The translations under genes were made by a program, and so were the position numbers. This document shows, one piece after another, positions 34,765 through 42,192 of a stretch of 60,816 bases of DNA. The notes under the pieces were generated by a model. The model saw only the letters and a list, made by a program, of their open reading frames with translations, made no database searches and was not told the origin of the DNA. Position 1 is the first letter of the stretch. Every line of letters starts with the position of its first letter. The stretch comes from Acidobacteriota bacterium. GTDB lineage: Bacteria > Pseudomonadota > Alphaproteobacteria > Acetobacterales > Acetobacteraceae. The stretch spans positions 1 through 60,816 of the forward strand of contig CAJCIS010000257.1 of assembly GCA_903970435.1 (NCBI GenBank), written 5' to 3'.

Positions 34765-35975
34765 TAAGCCTGCTTAACAATTGTGTATAACCCGACATCA
34801 ATCGCGCCGGCGCGAAACCCTCCTTCGCAGTACTGCAAATAAAACCGCCATTTGCGGCGAAAACGTTCGTCGAATCCTTGCGCGCGTATGACATCCCATG
34901 CCGCCTCGAAACGGCGGTGCCATTCCGCCAGCGTCCGCGCGTAGCTTTCGCCAAATTTCTCCAGACCCTCCAGCGACAGGCCCGCGGCTTCGATTTCACG
35001 GCGCATGATCTCCACCGTCGGCAGCATGCCGCCGGGAAATACATGCCGCTGGATGAAATCGGGACGGCGCAGATAGGTCGCGAAGCGATCTTCCGCAATC
35101 GTGATGACCTGCAACACGGCACGGCCGCCGGGCGCCAGGCACGCCTGAAGCTTGCTGAAGAAATCGGTCCAGTGCGCGGCGCCCACTGCCTCGAACATTT
35201 CGATCGAGACAATGCGGTCGAAAACGCCGGTCACGTCGCGATAATCCTGCAGCTTGATGTTCGCGGGCAACCCTTCCACGCGCGCCTGTGCCGCCGCGAG
35301 CTGCGCCGGCGATAGCGTCACACCGGTCACTTGCACGCGCGCCTCCGCCGCCAGCAGGCCGGCCAGGCCGCCCCACCCGCAGCCGATTTCCAGCACCCGC
35401 TGCCCGCGATGGACGTCGAGCAGCGCCACGATCCGTGCCTGCTTGGCGGCTTGCGCCTGCTCCAGCGTCATGTCCGGCGCCGTGTACAAAGCCGACGAAT
35501 AACTCATGCCGAAATCGAGCCAGGCCGCATAGAAGTCGTTGCCGAGGTCGTAGTGCGCCTCGATATTCCGGCGTGCGCCGCGCCGCGAATTGCGCCGCAT
35601 GGCGTGCCGCACGCGCCGGTACAGGCGCGATGCCGCGGTGCCCTCCGAATAATCTTCAACCACCTCGAAATTCAGCGCCGCCAGCTCGATGAACGCGGCA
35701 ATATCCGGACTGTCCCAGTCGCCATCCAGATAGGCCTCGGAAAACCCGAGATCGCCGCTGAACAGCAGCCGCCGCAGGGCACGCCAACGATGCAGCACCA
35801 GCTCGGCCGCGGGACCCGACTGCACGCCCAAATTGGCCACCCGCACGCCCGACGGCGTCGTAATAACCAACGACCCGCAGCGTAAGCGCGTACTGATCAG
35901 GCGACGGAGTGCAAAGCCCGATAGCCCGGCCCACACACCACGCCGGCCGGCGGAATGATCGCGCATTTCGGTCAT
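34764..35975 (-). CDS. cfa: Cyclopropane-fatty-acyl-phospholipid synthase
   Basis: This 403-residue SAM-dependent enzyme adds a methylene group (or a methyl) across the double bond of unsaturated phospholipid acyl chains at the membrane. The N-terminal lipid-binding part contains SGDLGFSEAYLDGDWDSPD. The methyltransferase core shows NIEAHYDLGNDFYAAWLD, SAM motif I VLEIGCGWGGLAGLLA, VTGVTLSPAQLAAAQAR and IVSIEMFEAVGAAHW. The end FRRKWRFYLQYCEGGFRAGA is typical. The ATG overlaps the DUF1365 stop (ATGA). It is the last gene of a three-gene operon with an amine oxidase and DUF1365. The C-terminus (GLYTIVKQA) ends at a composite repeat. Confidence 0.93.
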   Translation of the reverse strand: MTEMRDHSAGRRGVWAGLSGFALRRLISTRLRCGSLVITTPSGVRVANLGVQSGPAAELVLHRWRALRRLLFSGDLGFSEAYLDGDWDSPDIAAFIELAALNFEVVEDYSEGTAASRLYRRVRHAMRRNSRRGARRNIEAHYDLGNDFYAAWLDFGMSYSSALYTAPDMTLEQAQAAKQARIVALLDVHRGQRVLEIGCGWGGLAGLLAAEARVQVTGVTLSPAQLAAAQARVEGLPANIKLQDYRDVTGVFDRIVSIEMFEAVGAAHWTDFFSKLQACLAPGGRAVLQVITIAEDRFATYLRRPDFIQRHVFPGGMLPTVEIMRREIEAAGLSLEGLEKFGESYARTLAEWHRRFEAAWDVIRAQGFDERFRRKWRFYLQYCEGGFRAGAIDVGLYTIVKQA

Positions 35976-36748
35976 GATATTATCGTTACCGCACCCTGCG
36001 GCGCCGGCGGCGCCGGCCTCAGTTTCAAACCTTTGAGCCATAATTTCAAAGCTTCCCAATGTATGCCAAACAGAACAGAAAGGCCCAGCCACGGCATCCT
36101 CATTGCGGCGCGCAGCAGCGCCGTATCGTTCAATGCCTGGCGCCGGCCGGTGAAGGACGCGGCCAGCACCACGCCATCGGCGTCCGATGCCGCAATGAAC
36201 ACGCCAACCCGCGGGCCGGGCAACGCCACGCGAAAGCGATAGCGCAAATCCATGGCCATGAACGGCGAGACATGAAACATCTTGGCACAGGATTGCCGCA
36301 CCGGCACGCCGTCGTCCAGAACGCCGCCGTCCAGAACCGGCAGCAGATACGAATGACGCTGCCCAAATGTATTGTTCACTTCGTATAGCATAGCCTGTAA
36401 CTTTCCGTCCGGCGCAAAGCAGAAAAAAACCGTCAGCGGATTGAACGCATGCCCGAACACGCGCGGCATGCACAATACCCGTACCGCGCCCCCGGCCTGC
36501 AGGCCGGCCGCCGCCAACTGCGCATCGATCCAGACGCGCAGCCCGCGCGGCGTGCCGTCGCCGTGATCGCGCTGAAAGAAGCTCACCATCCCTGCACAAT
36601 CGAATCCGAACCAGCGCAGGCCGCGCGCCAGGAACGGTGCCTCATCGAGGTCCAGCAGAAGCATGAAAATGCGATATTGTAACGCATGCGCTACCGGGCG
36701 GCGGCGATCATGCGTGACCCAGCCATGATAGAGCGCGCTCTGCGTCAC
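35972..36748 (-). CDS. DUF1365 family protein
   Basis: This 258-residue protein belongs to the DUF1365 family, almost always encoded next to cfa and a flavin amine oxidase. Visible family segments are SALYHGWVTHDRRRPVAHAL, the His/Phe-rich core RVFGHAFNPLTVFFCFAPDG, YEVNNTFGQRHSYLL and KMFHVSPFMAMDLRYRF. The GTG start (36746-36748) overlaps the amine oxidase stop (GTGA) and the stop overlaps the cfa start, so all three are translationally coupled. The biochemical role is unknown, and context points to processing of cyclopropane-type or branched fatty acids. I reject a longer reading that starts inside the amine oxidase gene. Confidence 0.88.
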   Translation of the reverse strand: MTQSALYHGWVTHDRRRPVAHALQYRIFMLLLDLDEAPFLARGLRWFGFDCAGMVSFFQRDHGDGTPRGLRVWIDAQLAAAGLQAGGAVRVLCMPRVFGHAFNPLTVFFCFAPDGKLQAMLYEVNNTFGQRHSYLLPVLDGGVLDDGVPVRQSCAKMFHVSPFMAMDLRYRFRVALPGPRVGVFIAASDADGVVLAASFTGRRQALNDTALLRAAMRMPWLGLSVLFGIHWEALKLWLKGLKLRPAPPAPQGAVTIIS

Positions 36749-38082
36749 GCCGCAAAAGCCATTTCCGGCGGCATGTAGATGCGCCCGGATTCGGCTTCGA
36801 CCCGCCAGGGCCGGCGCACGCCGCCCGCCGCTTCGGCCACCGCCAGGCCGGCCTGCAAGCCATCCTCGTGGAAGCCCGACCCCATCCACGCGCCGCAGAA
36901 CCAGGTGCGCCGCGCGCCCTGCAATGCCCAGATCCGCTTCTGCGCTGTTAAACTCGCCGTATCGAACAAAGGATGCGAAAATGATTGCGCGGCAAACAGC
37001 AGGCCCGGCGCCGGCTCACGCCATGGGTTCAGGGTGACGAACAAATCCGCACCCGAAATACCCTGCAGCCGGTTCATCCAATACGTCACGCAGGGTGGCC
37101 CATCGGCATTGTTGCGGCGGCCGACAAAATTCCAACTGCTCCACACGGCGCGCCGTTGCGGCATCAGCGACGCATCGCCGTGCAGCACGGCACGGTTTGG
37201 CACATCGCGAAACGCGCCGAGCACTGCACGCTCGGCCGCATCGGCGTCGGCCAGCAGCGCCAGCGCGTCCGCGCCATGCGTCGCCAGCACGACATGGTCG
37301 AAATCGCGCGCGCCACCGTTCGCATCGCGCACCGTAACCCCCCCGGCACGGCGCGCGACGCCAACCACTTCGCAGCCGCTGAGTATTACGCCGGCGAATT
37401 GCGCACGCAGGCGGGCGACGTATTCGCGCGCCCCGCCCTCCACGGTGCGCCAAAGCGGCCGATCGCGCAGCCGCAGCAGACCGTGGTTGTCGCAAAACCG
37501 CAGGAACGCCACCGCCGGCTGATCGCGCACGGCGCCCGGCGGACACGACCAGATCGCCGCCGCCATCGGCAGCAGGTTGTCACGCTGGAACGCAGCCGAA
37601 ATACCGTGCCGGTCCAGCCACGCGCCAAGGCTCATGTCGTCGGGCGGCGCCGCCAGCCGCCCGATCCGGTACAGGCGCAATAAGTTAAGCAGCATGAGCC
37701 AGAAGCGCGGCCGCGCCACGTTGCGGCGCTGGGCGAACAACGCCGCCAGATCATGCCCGCCGAATTCGAAAGCGCCATCCTCCAGCGACAGGCCCAGTGA
37801 CATGCAACTCGCCTTTGTGGGCACATCCAGATGGCGGAACAAGGCAGTCAGGTTCGGGTAGGTGTGTTCGTTATAGACAATGAAACCCATATCCACGGCC
37901 GCAGCCCCGCCGCCGCCGCCGATCCGGCGCGGCACCTCCACGGTGCAACTATGGCCGCCGATGCGGGGCCACGCCTCGTACAGCGTTACCGCATGACGCC
38001 TGGACAGCAGCCAGGCGCAACTCAGGCCGGCGATGCCGCTGCCGATCACCGCAATCCGTTGGCCGCCCTCGCCCTTCCGCAC
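36745..38082 (-). CDS. FAD-dependent amine oxidase-like oxidoreductase
   Basis: A 445-residue flavoprotein. The N-terminal dinucleotide fold shows IAVIGSGIAGLSCAWLLSRR and EAWPRIGGHSCTVEV, and the FAD-binding C-terminus ends ARRTWFCGAWMGSGFHEDGL. The segment MGFIVYNEHTYPNLTALFRH resembles squalene/phytoene-type desaturases and amine oxidases in the cfa-linked group. It likely desaturates or oxidises a membrane fatty acyl chain, or an intermediate of it (inference from context). The GTG start at 38082 is preferred because no in-frame ATG lies nearby. It is the first gene of the cfa operon, with a composite repeat in the divergent upstream region. Confidence 0.87.
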   Translation of the reverse strand: MRKGEGGQRIAVIGSGIAGLSCAWLLSRRHAVTLYEAWPRIGGHSCTVEVPRRIGGGGGAAAVDMGFIVYNEHTYPNLTALFRHLDVPTKASCMSLGLSLEDGAFEFGGHDLAALFAQRRNVARPRFWLMLLNLLRLYRIGRLAAPPDDMSLGAWLDRHGISAAFQRDNLLPMAAAIWSCPPGAVRDQPAVAFLRFCDNHGLLRLRDRPLWRTVEGGAREYVARLRAQFAGVILSGCEVVGVARRAGGVTVRDANGGARDFDHVVLATHGADALALLADADAAERAVLGAFRDVPNRAVLHGDASLMPQRRAVWSSWNFVGRRNNADGPPCVTYWMNRLQGISGADLFVTLNPWREPAPGLLFAAQSFSHPLFDTASLTAQKRIWALQGARRTWFCGAWMGSGFHEDGLQAGLAVAEAAGGVRRPWRVEAESGRIYMPPEMAFAA

Positions 38083-38400
38083 CGCCCCACCCCACGCGCA
38101 TCCCGTTGCCTAACGCCATACGTCGCCTCTTGGGACACGGATGCGTGGCTTTCGAGTGTTTACATGGTAGCGGTTTTACAGAGCGCATCCATGTTAACTG
38201 TGGCGGCGTAGAGCACTCGGGTAGGAAGCCGTTCCTTTCTGAAGAAAAGAACCAAAAGACTTTTGCGCTTGATGCAGTCCCCGACCTGTCGGCGATGGCC
38301 CGAACCGATTTGCCGGCGCCGGGCCAAAGTTTTTTGGTTCTGTTCTTCGGAAAAGAACTGCTTCCTTGACCCTTTGCACGACCTCCAAGAGGAACCTCTC
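38083..38400. other. Divergent spacer, amine oxidase / DUF1295
   Basis: About 318 bases lie between divergently transcribed genes. The right half is a composite repeat; the left half (38100-38220) includes AT-richer stretches such as GTGTTTACATGGTAGCG. I cannot define a clear promoter pair for either direction. No gene is visible. Confidence 0.5.
38222..38368 (-). repeat. Complete composite hairpin element
   Basis: Hairpins at about 38230-38262 and 38325-38368 enclose the variant TTGATGCAGTCCC (38269-38281) and GCCGGCGCC (38312-38320). This copy lies between divergent promoters, unlike most others, which follow stop codons. Confidence 0.9.
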
Positions 38401-39201
38401 TTGCCGCTCACCCCCCTCTTCGCGTTCGCCGCACTTTGGCTCGCCGCCGCCATGTCGGGTGCCTGGGCGCTGCAGCGCGCCACGCATAATTGCGGGTGGG
38501 TGGACGCGGTATGGTCCGGCGCCCTCGGCATCGGCGCCGCGGTGGCGGCGCTGGTGCCCCCGCCCGGTGCTGCCGGGCCGTACACGCGGCAATACCTCGC
38601 CGCCGCGATGGTGCTGGTGTGGGGTGCCCGGCTGGCCGCGCACATTGCGCGCCGCACACCGGCCACCCCGGAGGATCCGCGCTACGCCGAATTCCGGCGC
38701 AACTGGGGCGCTTCGTTTGAAATGCGGCTGTTCGGGCTGCTGATGACCCAGGCGGCGGCCGCTTGGGTGCTACTGGCGGCCGTGGTGCTTGCGGCCCGCG
38801 ACCCGGCGCGCTTTCCCGGCTGGCTCGATCTGGCCGGCGCGCTGGTTCTAGCTGGCGCCGTCGCCGGGGAGTCGGTGGCGGATGCGCAGATGCAGCGCTT
38901 TCGCGCAAGGCGCTTGGGCGGCGTATGCGACGAGGGCCTGTGGAGCTGGAGCCGGCATCCCAACTATTTCTTCGAATTCCTGGCCTGGTGCGCCTACCCG
39001 CTGCTCGCGCTCGACGCCGTCGCGGCGTACCCGCAAGGCCTGCTTGCGCTGGCCGCTCCGGCGCTGATGTTTTTTCTGTTGCGCTACGTGTCCGGCGTGC
39101 CGCCGCTTGAACAATCGATGCTGGCGCGCCGCGGCGACGCGTTTCGGTCGTATCAGGCGCGGGTGAACGTATTTTTTCCCATGCCTCCCCGTAACAGATA
39201 A
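38401..39201 (+). CDS. DUF1295 family membrane protein
   Basis: A 266-residue polytopic membrane protein related to steroid 5-alpha-reductase/isoprenylcysteine methyltransferase-like enzymes. About seven helices are visible. The C-terminal signature WSWSRHPNYFFEFLAWCAYP (charged RHPNY-FE) is the NADPH- or SAM-binding region of this superfamily, followed by VPPLEQSMLARRGDAFRSYQ. I choose the TTG at 38401 because AAGAGGAA lies about 6 bases upstream and the protein then starts with a natural first helix. Longer readings run through a repeat. Next to cfa-type genes it is a candidate reductase of a modified fatty chain (inference). Confidence 0.82.
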   Translation: MPLTPLFAFAALWLAAAMSGAWALQRATHNCGWVDAVWSGALGIGAAVAALVPPPGAAGPYTRQYLAAAMVLVWGARLAAHIARRTPATPEDPRYAEFRRNWGASFEMRLFGLLMTQAAAAWVLLAAVVLAARDPARFPGWLDLAGALVLAGAVAGESVADAQMQRFRARRLGGVCDEGLWSWSRHPNYFFEFLAWCAYPLLALDAVAAYPQGLLALAAPALMFFLLRYVSGVPPLEQSMLARRGDAFRSYQARVNVFFPMPPRNR

Positions 39202-39244
39202 AAGTTTCTTGGTTCTTTTTTTCAAGAAAGAACTGCTTCCTTGC
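39192..39244 (+). repeat. Hairpin repeat
   Basis: GTAACAGATAAAAG leads to a GTTCTTTTTT / AAGAAAGAAC stem and CTGCTTCCTTG. It overlaps the last codons and stop of the DUF1295 gene and lies 20 bases before the second cfa-like gene. Confidence 0.88.
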
Positions 39245-39263
39245 TACTTAGAGTGATTGCGCA

Positions 39264-40289
39264 ATGAACATAGCCTCCCTAGCCACCAGCGCCGCCGAGC
39301 AAATGGACCTGCCCGATCCGCTGTTGCGCGCCGCGATTACCGCTATGGTGACACGTAGCGCCCGCCAACTCGCGCGTCCGGGCCAGACGACTGAGCGCGC
39401 CTTCGCCGAAACAATGCGTGATCTGCCGGTCGCCCTGCACACCGAAGCGGCCAACGCGCAGCACTATGAATTGCCGCCTGAATTTTTCGGCTACATTCTC
39501 GGAATCCACCGCAAATATTCGAGCTGCCTCTACCCCATCGGCACCGAAACGCTCGACGTAGCCGAGGGCGCTGCTTTGGAGAGAAGTTGCGCGCTCGCCG
39601 GGTTGGCAGACGGCCAGCGCATCCTGGAGCTCGGCTGCGGCTGGGGCAGCCTTTCGTTGTACATGGCTGAACTTTTGCCCAACGCCCACATCGTCGGCGT
39701 TTCAAATTCGGCCGGCCAACGCGCTTATATAGAGGCCACCGCCGCTTCACGCAGCCTGCGCAACTTACGCATCATGACCGCCGACATGAACGATTTCGAC
39801 ACAGATAAGAAATTTGACCGTATCGTTTCGATTGAAATGTTCGAGCACATGTCGAACTGGGCCGCCCTGCTCGGCCGCATGCGCGGCTGGCTGGCCCAGG
39901 ACGGGCGCGTGTTTCTGCACGTTTTCACGCACCGCACCACACCCTACCGCTTCGACCACGAGAACGGCGCCGACTGGATTGCCCAACATTTTTTCACCGG
40001 CGGCATCATGCCCAGCCACGGATTGATCGGTGCGTTTTCCGATATTTTTTCCATCGAGGCAGAACAACGCTGGTCCGGCACGCATTATCAACGCACCGCG
40101 CTGCAATGGCTGGAAAATTTCGACCGCCATCGCGCGGCGATCGACCCGATATTGCGCGAAACCTACGGCGCGGCGGCGCCGGTGTGGGCGCGGCGGTGGC
40201 GGCTTTTCTTTCTGGCGGTGGCGGGGTTATTCGGGCACGGTCGCGGAGAGTTTTGGGGGGTTAGTCAGTATCGGTTGCGGGCGGCGTGA
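39264..40289 (+). CDS. Cfa-like SAM-dependent methyltransferase
   Basis: A 341-residue enzyme of the cyclopropane synthase superfamily, shorter than true Cfa at its N-terminus. Core motifs are HYELPPEFFGYILGIHRKYS (substrate region), SAM motif I ILELGCGWGSLSLYMA, ANSAGQ-like VGVSNSAGQRAYIE and RIVSIEMFEHMSNWAALL. The C-terminus is WARRWRLFFLAVAGLFGHGR. The overall layout resembles plant coclaurine N-methyltransferases and bacterial Cfa-like proteins, so the acceptor may be a lipid or a small amine. With the cfa operon and DUF1295 on the other side of a repeat, a joint lipid modification is the simplest explanation. It starts at the ATG at 39264. Confidence 0.87.
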   Translation: MNIASLATSAAEQMDLPDPLLRAAITAMVTRSARQLARPGQTTERAFAETMRDLPVALHTEAANAQHYELPPEFFGYILGIHRKYSSCLYPIGTETLDVAEGAALERSCALAGLADGQRILELGCGWGSLSLYMAELLPNAHIVGVSNSAGQRAYIEATAASRSLRNLRIMTADMNDFDTDKKFDRIVSIEMFEHMSNWAALLGRMRGWLAQDGRVFLHVFTHRTTPYRFDHENGADWIAQHFFTGGIMPSHGLIGAFSDIFSIEAEQRWSGTHYQRTALQWLENFDRHRAAIDPILRETYGAAAPVWARRWRLFFLAVAGLFGHGRGEFWGVSQYRLRAA

Positions 40290-40298
40290 GATGAGGCA

Positions 40299-40442
40299 GG
40301 ATGCAGTTCTTTTCTGAAGATAAGAACCAAAAGACTTTTACGCTCCGCCCGCGAAAAGGCTGATTCTATGCGCGATCGGTTAGGGATTGCATCGAGACAA
40401 AAGTCTTGTGGCTTTTTTCTTTGAGAAAGAACTGCTTTCTTA
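40299..40442 (+). repeat. Composite hairpin element, diverged and reversed
   Basis: Inverted hairpins at about 40304-40336 and 40398-40435 enclose GGGATTGCATCGA at 40383-40395. The GCAGGCGCA box is not recognisable. It fills the gap between two convergent genes and touches the thioredoxin gene's TAA. Confidence 0.85.
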
Positions 40443-40916
40443 ACCGCCCGTCCAGGACGCAAGCAGATCAACCACGGCCTGAGCGGACATGTAGCGGGCA
40501 TTTGCCAGCGCGAAGACGTCGTTGCCGTTGAGCACCTTGCCGTCGGGCGTTACCACCAGCACGGTCGGCGCCGCGGTCAGCTTTACGCCGTAGTGCTGAG
40601 CAATGTCGGTATTCTTGGTGAAGCGTCCGACATCGATATAAACGGTTTCGAAATGCTGTGCCGACCAGGTTTGCACCTGCGGCATGTCCAGCACCCCCGC
40701 CAGCATGCGGCAATCCGGGCACCAATTGCCGCCGAAATCGAGCAGCACCTTGTGGCCGGAGGCATGTGCCGCCATGAACGCGGCCGCCACCGCGGCATGC
40801 GCGTCGGCCGTCTCATCGTAGGGTTTTGCGACGGGCGTCGCCTTCCCAGGTGGGACTGCGGGCGCGGCTGCGGCGACAAAAATCGCCGCCACCGCCCAGA
40901 AAGCTTTGTGCATCAT
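40440..40916 (-). CDS. Exported thioredoxin-family protein
   Basis: This 158-residue periplasmic thioredoxin fold protein has an N-terminal signal peptide (about 1-20, FWAVAAIFVAAAAPA) and the redox pair in LLDFGGNWCPDCRMLAG (C66 and C69). The cis-proline segment is TAAPTVLVVTPDGKVL. The CPDC centre and DFGGNWCPDC context place it with the periplasmic thioredoxin_7/TlpA-like disulfide reductases. The partner is unknown. It is a single gene, with repeats on both sides. Confidence 0.9.
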   Translation of the reverse strand: MMHKAFWAVAAIFVAAAAPAVPPGKATPVAKPYDETADAHAAVAAAFMAAHASGHKVLLDFGGNWCPDCRMLAGVLDMPQVQTWSAQHFETVYIDVGRFTKNTDIAQHYGVKLTAAPTVLVVTPDGKVLNGNDVFALANARYMSAQAVVDLLASWTGG

Positions 40917-40990
40917 CGGTTCCTACAATCTAGGTAGGAATACAAGAGCGCCGAAGACCGCCCGTCAAGCAGGATAAACCATTCTGAAAT

Positions 40991-41041
40991 AGCAAAAGTT
41001 TTTGCTTCTTTTTTCAAAAAGAAGACTTCCTTTCTTCCTCT
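40991..41041 (+). repeat. Hairpin repeat, short C-G type
   Basis: This shortened copy has a CTTCTTTTTT and AAAAAGAAG stem and is followed by ACTTCCTTTCTTCC. It ends at the stop of the lipoprotein gene on the minus strand. Confidence 0.88.
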
Positions 41042-41418
41042 TAAGGCCAACTGCCCGTCCTGTTCCGCTCCTGCTCCGGCGTAAGCCGCGAAGGCCCATC
41101 CGCTATGCCGCTCGGATGGTCCGGCAGAGAAGCCGGGTCCGAAAAACACTGCGGCACCCCCAGCGTTCGTGTGCAGAATTCGGTCGGCACCCGCGGCGCT
41201 TCCTTGTGGCGGCAGTAGCTCTCCCCCTTGTCCAGCCGCACGATTGAGCAGTCGCGCCCCGACACCAATGAGTAGGCCATATCGAACCCATCCCGCCCGA
41301 ACACCGCCACGCTGGCGGCGTCCGCCGCCGCCACCGCGACCACCGGCGTCGCCGCCGGGTGACACGCGGACAGGCCGGGCGCCAAGGTTAGGGCCAGGAG
41401 TGTAGCAGAGTGCCGCAT
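41041..41418 (-). CDS. Small lipoprotein, unknown function
   Basis: A 125-residue protein whose N-terminus MRHSATLLALTLAPGLSAC is a lipoprotein signal peptide with lipobox LSAC. The mature part contains several cysteines (RDCSIVRLDKGESYCRHKE, TEFCTRTLGVPQCF), suggesting disulfides in the periplasm. I recognise the cysteine-rich tail layout as similar to small alphaproteobacterial lipoproteins of unknown role. The ATG at 41418 is chosen because it starts the signal peptide; a longer reading adds an implausible leader. Confidence 0.72.
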   Translation of the reverse strand: MRHSATLLALTLAPGLSACHPAATPVVAVAAADAASVAVFGRDGFDMAYSLVSGRDCSIVRLDKGESYCRHKEAPRVPTEFCTRTLGVPQCFSDPASLPDHPSGIADGPSRLTPEQERNRTGSWP

Positions 41419-41526
41419 CACAAGACTGTGGCGCGGCCCTGGTAAAGCAAACGGAAAGGCTGCCTCTGGCCTTGAGGCGGCCAGGGCCGCTATACCGCCC
41501 GCCACTGAGCGTTTTGGGCGGACCGC

Positions 41527-42192
41527 GTGCCGGATATTTTTGACGAAGTCAGTGAAGACTTGCGGGCCGATCAGGCGCGCTCGCTGTTACGCCGCTATGG
41601 CGGCCTGATGGTGCTCGCCATGCTCGCCACTCTGGCGGCCGTCGGCGGCTATACCTGGTGGCAGGATCGCCAGCAGGCGACGAGCGACGCGGTGGCGATG
41701 CAATTCCTCGCCGCCCAAAAAGCCACCGAGCTCGCGCTGCCGCCGAAAAACCTGGCTGACCGGTTCGCCGCCATCGCCGCGCATGGCCCGGACGGCTACC
41801 GGCTTCTGGCGGAGCTTCAACTGGCGGCGCTGGACTGGGACGCCGGCCGCCACGACAAGGCTGTTGCCGAGTGGCGCGCCGTATCGAACGACACCAGCGC
41901 CCCGCAAGTGCTGCGCGACCTGGCCACCGTGACCAGCGTGCAGCAGCGGATCGACACCGGTGACGGGCCGGCGCTGAAGGCTGAGTTGCTGCCGATTCTA
42001 CAAGGCGCCAGCGCCTTCAAGCCCTATGCCGTCCAAATAAATGCGTTGCTCGATTTGCGGCTCGGCCGCACCAAGGAGGCGGTTGCCCTGATGCGTGAGT
42101 TGCTGAGCGATCCGAACACCCCGCAGGGGTTGCGGCAGCTGACCCAGAGCCTGCTGTCTGCCGTGGGCAGCGATGCGGGTGTCGCCCCGTGA
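41527..42192 (+). CDS. YfgM-like tetratricopeptide membrane protein
   Basis: A 221-residue protein with a cytoplasmic N-terminus, one membrane helix (about 29-45, LMVLAMLATLAAVGGYTW) and a periplasmic TPR-like region. IFDEVSEDLRADQARSLLRRYG is the typical N-terminal signature of the alphaproteobacterial DUF2659/YfgM group. E. coli YfgM is an ancillary subunit of the SecYEG translocon that hands proteins to periplasmic chaperones. Its place right before bamB and der is the conserved order in Proteobacteria. The start is GTG at 41527; the stop overlaps the bamB GTG (GTGA). Confidence 0.86.
   Translation: MPDIFDEVSEDLRADQARSLLRRYGGLMVLAMLATLAAVGGYTWWQDRQQATSDAVAMQFLAAQKATELALPPKNLADRFAAIAAHGPDGYRLLAELQLAALDWDAGRHDKAVAEWRAVSNDTSAPQVLRDLATVTSVQQRIDTGDGPALKAELLPILQGASAFKPYAVQINALLDLRLGRTKEAVALMRELLSDPNTPQGLRQLTQSLLSAVGSDAGVAP

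Noticed and set aside
35976-36599. N-terminal extension of the Cfa reading frame
   Set aside because: It lies over the DUF1365 gene; the ATG overlapping its stop gives the normal Cfa length.
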